Of a stretch of 64,000 nt of DNA, positions 35,612 to 46,597 are shown piece after piece. The translations under genes were made by a program, and so were the position numbers. Source of the stretch: Symbiodinium sp. CCMP2592 (Eukaryota; Sar; Dinophyceae; Suessiales; Symbiodiniaceae); the NCBI GenBank assembly GCA_905221615.1, contig CAJNDT010000136.1:829001-893000 (forward strand). Direction: 5' to 3'. The notes under the pieces were generated by a model. The model had not been told where the DNA came from. It saw only the letters and a list, made by a program, of their open reading frames with translations, and made no database searches. How positions within the stretch are numbered: position 1 is the stretch's first letter; every line of letters begins with the position of its first letter.

Positions 35612-36551
35612 AGGGATGCCGATGTCAGAGTTTGAGAAGTTTAGGGGTTTGGGCTGTAGGATTTAGGGTTTAGGGTCTGTTGTTTCGGCTTCAGGGTGAA
35701 GTGAGATGCGAGGCCCCCAGACATGGAGCAATTGCTACATACTCGCTTTAAGACCTCCAGCTTCAAGTCCCAACTTTTGAGACGTGTTGGCTTGCATTCG
35801 TACTTACGTCAACTTTAAAATTCAGCGCCTCCGGTGCCTTCCATCAGCACGCTAGCCGGATTGGGGATATTTCTTTCTTGCACCCCGCACCCCTAATCTA
35901 CTAGACCAGGAAACCAAAAGAAGCGCTTGTAACACCGAAGCTCGAAACCTGCAAGACGGAAGCTTGAATCAGGAGCAGTATTCTTTCCTTGGTTCCTTCA
36001 TACAGAATATACAAGAATGCACACCGAGAACCATGTTCTGATTATTATGTTCACACTAAGACCCTAGCGAACCTTCAAGACAACCCTTTCAAGGAACCTT
36101 CTCATTCTCTCTTTATGGAAATCAGTATTCTAATTGACAAACCCCTAAGTTACAGTCCTTAAGGGAGCCCTATTCTGCTTACTAAGGCTCCTATGTGAAA
36201 TCCTCAGACCCTATAGCTCCTAATTCGAGTCATTAAATCGAAGGAACTTTATTCTCCTCATTAAGGACCCTGTCTTAGGATACCGAAGACCTATGCTCAG
36301 ACCAAACGAAGCCGTTACAGTCGAAGCCATTTAAGGAGCACTCGTTTAATTGCCCCTAAACCCTAAACCCCTGAACCCCAAGCCCCTAAACCCCTAAACG
36401 CCAGAGCCCCTGAACCCGAAACCCCCAACAACCCAACAACCCCCCCGGCCCCCCCACCCCCCAAATCCGGAGGTCAAGCGACCTGGGGCTCTGTGTCCCG
36501 GAGCTTGGAGGCGGGAGGGATCCTAGGGACGGCAAGCGGCAAGAGCTTCTC
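35612..36551. other. Gene-free region
   Basis: CCCTAAA words are dense at 36350-36420, followed by a C-rich run (36433-36470). Decayed right-arm fragments with CCCTATTCTGCTTACTAAGG lie near 36165. No gene. Confidence 0.4.
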
Positions 36552-37000
36552 TTGGTAGCTGAGTGGGTAAGCTGCTCCTTTAAGGGATCTATAAGACTAG
36601 TCTAAGGACATTACAATTACAAGGATACTAGAAGGGTTTAGGCTTCTCTTAGTAGCTGAGTAGGTGGCCTGTCCCTTCAAGGGATTTATGAGGGTACGAT
36701 AAGGGGTTCCTTTAAGGGATCTGTAGGATTCCACAAGGGCTCTTAGTAGCCGAGTAGGTAACCTTTAAAGGGGTCCACAGGGTACTATGAAGGGTTCCTT
36801 TAAGGGATCTGTGGGGGGGTTCTGTAAGGGGCTCTTAGTAGCTGAGTAGGTAACCCGTTCCAACAGATCTGTATGAGTACTACAAGGGTATTATCAGGGT
36901 ACTATAAAGGGTTAGGGGTAGCCTTTAACCTTTTAAGGTTTACATAGTGGCACCATGATTGAAAAGGTTAACTTTTCTGGGCTGAGGTACTCAGCCCCGA
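36552..37000. mobile_element. Expanded family Q hairpin with tandem left arms
   Basis: TAGCTGAGTRGGTAA-type left arms occur four times, near 36556, 36653, 36747 and 36839, about 92-97 bp apart. Each is followed by TTTAAGGGATCT boxes. Only one right arm is seen (GAGGTACTCAGCCCCGAAG, ending near 37000) together with the inner AAAAGGTTAACTTTT. The left half has amplified in tandem. Confidence 0.6.
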
Positions 37001-37644
37001 AGTGTGTTGGAAGGGTTTCGGGATTAGTGGGTTTAGGGAAGTGTAGGGGGTTTAGGGGTTTGGGGTTTGGAGGTCCGGGGGTTGGGGAGGTTTAGCGGTG
37101 ACGGTTTACGGTTTAGGAAGGTTCAGGGCTGGTTTGGAGTCTGGATTTGAGGGTCTGGGGTGGGGGGGAGGGGTTGGGCTTGAGGGTGAGAGGGTACCTT
37201 GCAAGCAAACTGCACGGCCGGAAGAAGGAATCGTATCCAAGATCGGCGGGTGTTGGGGGTGCTAGTTTTTTGTGTTTATCTGGTGTATACAGGTTGTTTG
37301 TGAGGGCGCACGCGGATTAGACTGAGAGGCTATTTTGGATCGTTCAGACAAACCCCAAAAACTTCAAACCGCAAGGCCACACGAGGTGGTGGCTGATGCC
37401 TTTGTTCGAGTCCCTGGAGGGTCGGGGGAGTAGGGGTGGAAGTTTGGATTTGAAGCTTGGCAACTCAAGCCTTAGATCCTGCGTTGCTCTTTTGCTTCGA
37501 GTTCGGGTGTTTCGGGGTATATAGGGATGCTGACATGAGTTCGGCTGATTGCTTCCGTGGATTCGGTTTTTGCCCTGAAAACCGATGAGCTTCTGCGACA
37601 ACCTCGATGCTGGCTGCTGGTGCAATTCAGGCTCTGACAATCAC
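37001..37644. other. Gene-free region
   Basis: G-rich TTTAGGGG/GGTTTGGGG words at 37020-37190. No supported gene. Confidence 0.45.
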
Positions 37645-37750
37645 ATGGGTGTTTCCGAAAATTGGGGGGCACCTTATCTTGGGGTCCTTATAATAAGGAT
37701 CCTACTATCTAGGATACTACATTAGGGTCCCCTCTTTTCGGAAACTCCCA
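37645..37750. mobile_element. Hairpin MITE, family E copy 1
   Basis: The left arm ATGGGTGTTTCCGAAAATTG pairs with the right arm CTTTTCGGAAACTCCCA. The core has GGGGTCCTTATAATAAGGATCC, itself palindromic. It lies 270 bp upstream of copy 2. A second copy is at 61834-61913 and a solo arm at 27748. Confidence 0.75.
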
Positions 37751-38019
37751 ACTGGTTCAGGTTGCGTTTGGAGCACTGTGGGTCGGCGAATTTCAAGCTT
37801 TGATTTGTGCGGGTATGATGCAGGAGCCAATTGAAGATCCCTTATTAAACCTTCATAAAATTATGAAGCCTGGAAGAACTTGGTGTTCAATCATGAAGTT
37901 CCAACACGACATGAAGATGGTTGATAGAATCCGGTGCTCTGTGCTTCAAGCCTAGCTGGCTGGCCGGAGTGGGAGGTTGCATTGAGGGTCGACATGCTGC
38001 TGCTTTGCTGGGATCTCGC

Positions 38020-40391
38020 ATGTCAGTGGCGAGCCTTCCGCTTGCTGCCTTCTTTGCATGGCAGTTGTCGACGTGCTGTGGCAGCACGGATCCCTGCTGG
38101 TTCGGGGTGCCTGATGATGTCAGAGATCTCTGCTGCAAGTTTGGAAATAGCAGTTGTTTCAGCAACGAGTTCACTTTCGAACGGTGCTGTCCGGGCGTGC
38201 AGGCATCATCCGTTTCGACATCGGACCATATTCCGCCCGATATAGCACACGACCGCAGAAGTCCGTGTTTCGAAGAGGGTTACTCGTTCACATATGGACG
38301 GTGCTGCGAATCTGCTGATGACGGCTTCAAGGTGCTCATATCCGATGGAGGGTGCTTTGACAGCGACGGACCGTACACATACCTAAAATGCTGCTTGGAC
38401 CTGCCAGATCTGCAAGACTGGATACATGTCGACGATGTCAAAGGCTCCCCAACGTCCGACTTTTTCGAGATGAATGGCACGCTGTACATGACCGAAGCAG
38501 CAAAACAACAGTTTAGAGAAAGTGGTAGTACTATGCCTCCAGCTAAGCTCGGCGGCGTCAGTCATGCTGATGTTGAAAGCCCCTGTTTGAAGAGCTTTTT
38601 GTACGACTCCAGATTCCAGCTCCTGCAGATGTGGAGCGGCAACAACATCTTTCCCCTTCCAATAAAGAACATCAATGCGGTCAGAAAGTTCCGCACCCGG
38701 ATCGACGAAGCTGTGGCGTGCTGGGGTGATGCAGAGTGCCAACTGTACATGGTCAAGCTGGACTGGTATTCCATGCAGCATCATCGTTTCGAGGGTGCTT
38801 ACGTGCTGACGCTGCCGGTTACTTGCAGCATCGGAGAGGCTGCAGTGACGGTTATTCCAATCGTGGCGGACAGAAGCATCCGTGGACCAGCAGTTATCCT
38901 TGGAGGTGCCTCCTTTCAGCGAGTCCGAGGAGGTGACGCATGTGTCTCGCCACCAAGGACACCTGGCGCGCTCGTAATGTGCGTCACTGTTTGCGCCTTG
39001 TCTCTGGCTCCATTCATGTACTGTCGCTTTTGGCGGCAAAGCAGCCGCGCATCGGCATCCAACGAAAAGGCTCCCAATATTGCCGTTGACGTCTTGAGAC
39101 TGCTCGCGGCATGGATCGTGGTTGATACCCACAGAAGACAACCATTTCCCTTCAAGTGGCCTATATGCGACATGACCGGCACAGACGTTGCAAGGTTGGA
39201 AGACGTGTTCGTGGTGCTGACGGTCCGCTTGGCGACTATTCACAGCGTGACACTCCAATCGTTTGCAATGAAAGTCTTGCGGAAAGTAGCGGTCCAGGCA
39301 AGCACACAAACAGCATTTACACATGTGGTAAGTTTGTTCGTTCGTCCTGCGTCCCCGTGGTACTGTGGTCAGAAGCTGTTCTTTGAGAGCGAACAGCCAG
39401 CGGGCTCTTTGGGAGGTTGGTTGGAATGGATGCTGGGGGCGGCAACGATGCGAGACTTTGCCATGCCAGACAGTAACAGCTTTGATTCAGGAATGGTGTG
39501 GCCTGCATACCCAGCCGACGATTTTCCAAACCCAACATGGCCAACATCGACATGGTTTGTTTGCGTGGAGTACTCGATTTTGTGGTGTATCGGAGCTGCC
39601 ATAGCGATCGAGTCTGTACTGCCACACATAGTTCCAGCCGGCACCTTGGCCTATGTTATTTGGATGTGCGTTGATGTAGGCCATCAGCCTCAGATGTGTG
39701 TTTCCGGTGACTATTATCATTCCCTCCGGTACTGTCGGCTACCCTCTGCCATGTTGACCCACTGTGCCTGCCGAGCTCTTGCGCGAATTCTCGGGCCAAG
39801 AGCATATATCCCACAGAGGTGGACGCCTGTGGTCATCGCTGCTATCGGCGGAGCCCTCGCGCTGAGCGCCGTCGTTGAGGACCATCCCGCCTGGGAATCT
39901 TTCGGCTTCGGGAAGCGCCAGTGCAGGCGACACTTGCCCTACATGTCGCGGGATTGCCCTTTCAATTCGGTCTGCTAGTGTTTACATTCCTCGACATACA
40001 GTTGCCGGCGGCAGCGGCAGTTTGGGTCAGCTACCTGGCAAACTTGAACTTTTGCGTCATGGCTTCTCATCTTTGGATCTTGATGTTCTTCGAGAAGCAT
40101 GCACCCGAGTTTATTTCTGCTTGGGCAAGTGTGAGAGAGGACGCAGAGGGAAACCTTTTCGCGATGCAACAACTCTTCGTCATCTTCGGTGTGGCAGCTC
40201 TGTTACACGCCTTGGTGGCAAAGCCTGTGCAGCTGCTGATTAGAGAAGTGGCACGGTATCCATCTTTTGCGCCGCGAGTCGCGTTTGCTCATCTGGCGCT
40301 TTGCTTGCTGACCTGGCCACGCAACTTCAGTCATTACCCGCTGTTCACGTATGGTGACAAGCTTCCGGGTGTCGGATCTTCTGCGCAGTGA
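38020..40391 (+). pseudogene. Cys-repeat acyltransferase-3-like protein, copy 2 (1-base frameshift)
   Basis: Same architecture as copy 1: signal peptide starting at the conserved ATG (38020), four Cys...CC units, linker, then the acyltransferase-3-like membrane domain with VDVLRLLAAWIVVDTHRR and its His. About nine residues are added between Cys units 2 and 3, as in copy 3. At 39945 one G is missing compared with copies 1 and 3 (CTACATG-TCGCGGG against CTACATGGTCGCGGG). The frame therefore ends at 39978 (652 residues), losing the last roughly 138 residues, which contain the final membrane spans. The downstream frame (to 40391) remains open and conserved, so the lesion is very young or a sequencing/assembly error. 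If corrected, the length would be 790 residues, equal to copy 3. No intron is present. Confidence 0.7.
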
Positions 40392-41164
40392 CGTAGGCAG
40401 GCTGCACAAACGGCAGCGGAAGCCTCCACGAGCCATGGGCCCATGCCCAACTTGGGAGAAGGTTCTGCAAGCAATCACATGGTAAAATTCTCGTATAATC
40501 CCTTTAAGCCCTGGAAGGCAGTATGACCTTCAGCTCCAAGACCATCCAAAACCCCAACTTGCAGTCCTGCCTGCAGATTGTGTCTTTTTAAGGGTTCTGC
40601 AAAGCACTAGGAGGCCCCATAGGTGAACCTCAAGCAAAACCACAGGAACCCGTCTGAGACAATTGAAAAAATCCGCAGACTAAGTTTCCATGATCCTCAG
40701 CCAGAGACGAGCAGTGTTTTCGGCTTTAATGACGACTTGCATATTGGTCACGGTTTCCAGCTTCAGGATTTACACTTAAAAGGAAACCTCACAAAACCCG
40801 TAAAGGAGCGCTAAACTCTTGTAGCTCAGAGATTGAGACCCCAATTGCAGGGCTTCTGATTACATGGACTCGAGGTTCATTCGCCGAACGCTGGACCCTA
40901 ATATAAGTCTCAATACCTATACTATGCTGGGTGTCCTTGTAAAAAATGTAGTAGAATACACCCCAAAACCTTTTTCCAGTAAGATCATAGAACCCTCATA
41001 GTAACCCTTATAGAGCCCTTTTTCAGGAACCCTGTAAGGGAGCCCTATTCGAATTATTAAGGCCCCTTAGAGTAGACCTTTCCGAGCCCGCCATCTTTCC
41101 TTCATGTGGGACCTCGAGAGCGTCTCGAAATCCCGCGTTCAGGGCGCAAGTGGCCAAAACCATA
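40392..41164. other. Downstream of copy 2; no gene
   Basis: The proximal 3' flank resembles that of copy 1. Near 40910-40970 is a decayed hairpin with GGGTGTCCTTG and TACACCCC, words also found near 58500-58555. Family B-like right-arm fragments occur near 41030-41065. No gene. Confidence 0.45.
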
Positions 41165-41270
41165 CCTAGAGTCTCCATTGTAGTTCCTTTCTTTGATTAG
41201 GTCTTGAGCCAATGTTAATGTAGGTTCCTAGGAGGTAACCCCAAAAAGGAAGCACAAAGGAGACTATAGG
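41165..41270. mobile_element. Hairpin MITE, family G copy 2
   Basis: The left arm AGAGTCTCCATTGTAGTTCC pairs with a right arm ending GGAAGCACAAAGGAGACTAT. The interior is longer than in copy 1 and contains GTAGGTTCCTAGGAGGTAAC. Confidence 0.7.
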
Positions 41271-41377
41271 TACCGTTCGAATCTTTAAAGGGGATCCTAT
41301 TATCGAACCCCATAATACGTTTAAAGCGGACCAGGTTGTACCCCTAAACCCCTTAACCCCTGAACCCCTAGACCCTC

Positions 41378-41482
41378 TACTATTTGCTTAAGAAACCCCC
41401 AAACAATAAAAATAATCATCCCTATATTACCCCCATAAGGAATATATTTTGTATTTTTTTGGGGTTCTTAAGCAAATAGTAG
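41378..41482. mobile_element. Hairpin MITE, family J
   Basis: A 105-bp element with 18-bp perfect terminal inverted repeats (CTACTATTTGCTTAAGAA and TTCTTAAGCAAATAGTAG), flanked by CCCT on both sides, a possible 4-bp target duplication. Its core contains CCCCATAAGGAATA at 41431-41444, the same 14 bases found in the intron of copy 3 (43774-43787). AT-rich, non-coding. Confidence 0.8.
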
Positions 41483-41614
41483 CCCTAAACAACTGCCAGC
41501 GTGTCCGGATCCAGGTTGCCATCCCTGGAGGCGTACTCGATCCCTAACTCTGGCAATCTCCCAGGGCCCTCCATCCCGAAGGCCCGAAAGCCTCACACAA
41601 GAATCCTTCACACT

Positions 41615-41714
41615 ACTTGCAGGTTCATGGGCAGTTATAAGTGGGGTTATAAGTCTCCTAATTATAGTTACCCTGCTTGTAACGCCACTTATAACTACCC
41701 ATGAACCTCCAAGT
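41615..41714. mobile_element. Hairpin MITE, family A copy 3
   Basis: A 100-bp element: ACTTGCAGGTTCATGGGCAG pairs with CTACCCATGAACCTCCAAGT, with further pairing of the AGTTATAAGTGGGGTTATAAG stretch. It is the most compact family A copy and lies 475 bp upstream of copy 3. Confidence 0.8.
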
Positions 41715-42188
41715 AACACCCTAAGACCCTAAAGACCTAAAGCCCCAAATCCTGAACCTTATCCCTAGACGCCCCAACTACCCTCTGATCTACCCAGAAT
41801 ACCCACAATTCACGGCCATAAGGACTCTATCAAAGGGCCCTTGGGCAGTCCTGGTCTCGAACCCCTGTAGTTCTGAACTGGCACCTATAGCCCTTTGGTC
41901 CGTCACTTGGACACCGAGGGGGCAAAAGCAAACGCTTGCTTAGTATGATTTATAGGTTTTAGGCATGTTCGGGGAATAGGGATCTTCAGAGCTTTGAGTT
42001 TAGGTCGTGTCTCTGCTAGTTGGGCATATGTTGTGAGTCGGGTGGGGGTGTAGGGGTCTACTACTTCAATGCAAGATCTGATATGCTAAGAACCCCATTA
42101 AGAACCAAGGTGCTCCTGAGCCGTTTGTGTCAAGTGTAGCCGGAGCACTGCAGAGCGTCGAAAGGTTGGTGGTTCGTTGCGGTCTCGC

Positions 42189-44664
42189 ATGTCAGCGACC
42201 AGCCTTTCGCTTGCTGCCTTCTTTGCATGGCAGCTGTCGACGTGCTGTGGCAACGCGGATCCCTGCTGGTTCGGGGTTCCTGAAAATGTTAGGCAGCTCT
42301 GCTGCAAGTTTGGAAATAGCAGCTGCTTCACGACCGAGTTCACTTTCGAACGGTGCTGTTTGGCGGTGCAAGCATCATCCACTTCGACACCGGACCATGT
42401 CCCGTCCGATATAGCACATGACCGCGGAAGTCCGTGTTTCGATCAGGGGAGCTCTTTCACACATGGACGGTGCTGCGAATCTGCTGATGACGGCCTCAAA
42501 ATTCTCGTATCCGATGGAGGGTGCTTTGACAGCTACGGACCGTACACGTACTTGAAATGCTGCTTGGACCTGCCAGATCTGCAAGACTGGATACATGTCG
42601 ACGATGTCAAAGGCTCCCCAACGTCCGACTTTTTCGAGATGAATGGCACGCTGTACATGACCGAACCAGCCAAACAACAGTTTAGAGAAAGTGGTAGTAC
42701 CATGCCTCCAGCTAAGCTTGGCGGCGTCAGTCATGCTGAGGTTGAAAGCCCCTGTTTGAAAAGCTTTTTGCACGACTCCAGATTCCAGCTCCTGCAGATG
42801 TGGAGCGGCAACAACATCTTTCCCCCTCCAATAAAGAACATCAATGGGGTGATAAAGTTCCGCACTCGGATTGACGAAGCTGTGGCGTGCTGGGGTGATG
42901 CAGAGTGCCAGCTGTACATGGTCAAGCTCGACTGGTACTCCATGCAGCATCATCGTTTCGAGGGTGCTTACGTGCTGACGCTGCCGGTTACTTGCAGCAT
43001 CGGAGAGGCTGCAGTGACGGTTATTCCAATCGTGGCCGACAGAAGCATCCGTGGACCAGCAGTTATCCTTGGAGGTGCCTCCTTTCAGCGAGTCCGAGGA
43101 GGTGACGCATGCGTCTCGCCACCAAGGACACCTGGCGCTCTCGTAATGTGCGTCACTGTTTGCGCCTTGTCTCTGGCTCCATTCATGTACTGTCGCTTTT
43201 GGCGGCCAGCTGGCAGCGCATCGGCATCCAAAGAAAAGACTTCCAATGTGGCCGTAGACATCTTGAGACTGCTCGCGACATGGATCGTAGTTGATACCCA
43301 CAGAAGACAGCCGTTTCCTTTCAAGTGGCCTATATGCCACACGACAGGTGCAGACATTGCACGGTTGGAGGACGTGTTCGTGGTATTGACGGTCCGCTTG
43401 ATGTCCATGCACAGCTTGACATTGCAATCGTTTGCGATGAGGATTGTTCGCAAAGTAGCAGTCCAAGCAAGCACCCAAATTGCAGTTACGCATGTGGCGA
43501 GCTTGTTTGTTCGTCCTGCATCTCCCTGGTATTGTGGACAGAAGCTGTTCTTTGAGGAGCAGCAGCCTCATGCCACTTTGAAAGGTTGGCTGGAATGGAT
43601 GCTTGGGGCAGCAACGATGCGAAACTTTGCGACAGCAGAGAGTAACAACTTTGACTCAGGCGCTCTGTGGCCAGTGTTCCCGGCTGATGATTTTCCAAAC
43701 CCGACTTGGCCGACGTCGACATGGTTTCTCTGTTATAGTTGAGTAACATTGTACATTTCTATGGGTATTTAAACCCCATAAGGAATAAACATGTACAGTT
43801 TTAATCCTATCCCAACCATGAACTAGGTTTGTCAGTTTGGAGTACTCGATGGTGTGGTTTGTCGGAGCGGCCATTTTATTCGAGTCGGTGTTGCCGCATG
43901 TGGTTCCAGCTGGCACCGTGGCCTATTTCGTTTGGATGTGCGTCGACGTAGCGCATCAGCCTCATTTGTGTGTTTCCTCGGACCACTATCAATCGCTCCG
44001 ATACTGCCGGCTACCCGCTGCCATGTTGACCCACTCTGCCTGCCGAGCCCTTGCGCGGTTTCTCGGGCCAACAGGATCTCTCCGACAGAGGTGGACGCCT
44101 TTGGTCATCGCTGCTATCGGCGGGGCCCTCGCGCTGAGTGCCGTCGTTGAGGACCATCCCGCCTGGGAATCTTTCGGCTTCGGGAAGCGCCAGTGCAGGC
44201 GACACTTGCCCTACATGGTCGCGGGATTGCCCTTTCAATTCGGTCTGCTAGTGTTTACATTCCTCGACATACAGTTGCCGGCGGCAGCGGCAGTTTGGGT
44301 CAGCTACCTGGCAAATTTGAACTTTTGCGTCATTGTCTCGCACCACTGGATGTTGGTGTTCTTTGAGAAGCATGCGCCGGAGTTTATTTCTGCTTGGGCC
44401 AGCGTGAAAGACGTGGTAGAGGGAAACCTGTTTGCGACACAACAGCTCATCATCATCTTGGGAGCAGCAGCTTTCTTACATGCCGTTGTCGCTCAACCTG
44501 TGCAGCTTCTGGTTAGGGGAGTGGCAAGATATCCATCTTTAGCACCGCCTTTGGCATCGGCTCATTTGGCGCTTTGCCTACTAACCTGGCCGCGCAACTT
44601 CAGCTACTACCCACTGTTCGCATATGGCGACAGCTTGCCGCGCGCCGGATCTTCTCCGCAGTAA
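42189..44664 (+). CDS. Cys-repeat acyltransferase-3-like membrane protein, copy 3 (two exons)
   Basis: Third member of the tandem array. Exon 1 is 42189-43723 and exon 2 is 43827-44664; splicing the 103-bp insertion gives 790 residues, the same as frame-corrected copy 2. The ATG precedes MSATSLSLAAFFAWQL, the conserved signal peptide. Four Cys...CC units, the linker and the acyltransferase-3-like core (VDILRLLATWIVVDTHRR, TSTWF|VSLEY across the junction, RRHLPYMVAGLPF) follow in the same order as copy 1. Without splicing, the frame stops at 43742, inside the insertion. The region from the fourth Cys unit to the first membrane span is almost identical to copy 2, whereas the stretch just before the intron (FATAESNNFDSGALWPVFP) differs from both others. 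Likely a functional membrane enzyme if spliced; substrate unknown. Confidence 0.7.
43724..43826 (+). other. Putative 103-bp introner-like intron in copy 3
   Basis: Copies 1 and 2 are uninterrupted at this position. The insertion starts GTTTCTCTG and ends ATGAACTAG, a canonical GT-AG pair, and removing it restores TGG TTT plus the conserved LEY codons in frame. GGTTTCTC (43723-43730) and GGTTTGTC (43826-43833) flank it as a 7/8 direct repeat, like a target duplication with one end used as donor. Internally ATTGTACAT and ATGTACAGT are short inverted repeats, and the core CCCCATAAGGAATA equals that of the family J MITE at 41378-41482. Its length is not a multiple of three and it has an in-frame TGA, so retention would abolish the protein. 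Confidence 0.7.
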
Positions 44665-46212
44665 CACGTGGCACAGGGTTTGGGTTCAGGGTTGGCCAGA
44701 CGGCCCTCAGGCTTCACATCCATCGTTTTCGTCTAGCTAGATGCCCCTGTCACATCTCCTTGTTCGTAGCCCAAACCTACCTGCCCGAAGTGCCAAGCAC
44801 ATCAAAGTCATATTGCCCTCATATGTCAAGCTACAACAATGCCAAGTGCCTAATGTTATACCATCCTTGTAAGACATCATATAACCCTTGTACAACCATA
44901 CATCCCGCTTGAAACTGGAAACGCTTCCAAAGGCTCTGCATAACGATTGCAAATCCCTATAAGACCCTCAAAAGTTTAAAACCCTATTGGCCCCATCATG
45001 AAACCCGAAAACACCCTATAACCCCTACACCCTTTAAACCCCTATTATACTATACACCATTTCACGCCCTTAAGACCCCATGAAAGCGCTCGAGGCCAAG
45101 CGGACGCACTGCGGACGCAAGATCGAGGGCTGTCGGAGAGACATTTGGCAGGGTTGAGGGCCTTAGGGTCGTTAGGATGTTCCGGCTGAATGTAGAGGCC
45201 TAAACATTGTCTAATTCTAGTGTGGAGGTACCTAATTTTCATGAACTGGAATGTACCCCCAAAACCCTATTCTAATTATTACGGCACCAATATCGTTGTT
45301 GTTTTGGGTGTTAGGGTTTCAGGTGTCTCAGGGCTATGGTGCGATGAATGAAGCCATGGAAGACCGGTTGTACACGTATCGTGAGTCATTCGTCAGTTGT
45401 TAAATCTTATCTGTTATAAGATGAATCGATATGGACTAAAAACCTACTCCATACGTCCATAAGTATCTGTGCTTCCAAGGCCCACAGAGCATTCTCAAAC
45501 CTGCCTGAAGCCCCAGAAACCTTATTGTAATGCCTTCTCACCCTCGCAGATCGCCGGGGAACAGCGCGGGAGGATCTGTGGCTCAAAGCTCCCTCCAGCA
45601 TTTCTGGAAGTCTACTGCCGAATCTCTACCAGAAACAGAACCGCCTTTTCTGTGGGTACGATTCTACACCCTGGCATAGCAAGGATGGAAACCCGGTAGT
45701 AGTGCTAGCGCACTGTTTGGGGAATGTCGCGTTTAAGGTGATACTTGACGAAGGTTTTAGGGTGACTGAGCGCAATGATTGAGGGTCATGGGCTTGAGCG
45801 TTGGGCCGTGGAGCTTTCAGGCTAGGTACATGGGTTACCCGGGTTTAGGGCTACAGTTTTTGAACAGAACCCTGCTATCATGCCTAAACACTCAAGGTGA
45901 ATGTATTTCCAATTGGCTGGAAAGTGATGTAAACCCTGAACCAATAAACTTAGATAGCCAATGGGTGAACTTTAAACTTTTTGGCCTTATATATTTGGTC
46001 TATCTTAGAAAGGTTAAACTTTTTTGGGTCCGGTTATTGAAGGAGAGAGTAAACCCTAAACCCTAAGGTCCTAGTAGCTGGTTCGCAAAGTGAGGTCAAA
46101 AGCCAGACGACGGCCGGCTCGAATTCGCCGAATTCGCCAATGCTGACTGCTTAATTGGTCCTACGGTGGCTCTTCCGTCTGGGCGGTTGGATGGTAAACC
46201 CAAAAACCAAGA
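44665..46212. other. Downstream of copy 3; no gene
   Basis: The 3' flank of copy 3 does not resemble those of copies 1 and 2. Decayed family B-like arms at 45220-45290 (CCCCCAAAACCCTATTCTAA then TTATTACGGCACC). A hairpin-like stretch with AAAGGTTAAACTTTTTTGGG lies at 45960-46035. No supported gene. Confidence 0.45.
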
Positions 46213-46321
46213 GGGTAGTTGTCAATGTTAGGGTCCCTTCTTGGGTTCCTTATGATATATGATAATACGGCACCTAATATTCAGGGTACCCAAAAAGGGA
46301 CCGTATTTTTGTCAACCACCC
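46213..46321. mobile_element. Hairpin MITE, family D copy 1
   Basis: The left arm GGGTAGTTGTCAATGTTAGG with GGTCCCTTCTTGGGT pairs with ACCCAAAAAGGGACC and a right arm ending TTTTTGTCAACCACCC. The core has TAATACGGCACCTAATATT. Other copies: 56255-56343, 62226-62326 and a partial one at 61485-61558. Confidence 0.8.
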
Positions 46322-46597
46322 AAGAAGCCCTGAAGCTCAGGGTTTACGTAATGTAGAAGCCTGAGTAATTACGGACAGTATTCCTTAGGGCTCCTCAATG
46401 TAAGAAACTGCAACGGGCACCGAATCCCTGTCTTATTTACAAAGGTCCCTAAATTTTCCCGAAAATTGGGACGTAGTCCCGTTTAACTTTAAAGCCCCTG
46501 CACCCAGAAGCCTTGAAACATTCTAAACACTTGTCGCCCCTGAAAGCTGTTTAAGCTGTAGACTCTAAACACCTAACCCCACCTCCAAAGAAAATGT

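Noticed and set aside
42375..43571. Long minus-strand ORF (398 codons) opposite copy 3, and similar ones opposite copies 1 and 2
   Set aside because: Antisense shadows of a conserved plus-strand gene. They are His/Cys/Arg-rich, lack domain logic, and exist because the sense strand is conserved coding DNA.
43733..43836. Reading the copy 3 insertion as a disabling mutation making a pseudogene
   Set aside because: GT-AG excision gives the exact paralogue frame and length with the flanking residues conserved, which is better explained by an intron. Without transcripts the alternative is not fully excluded.
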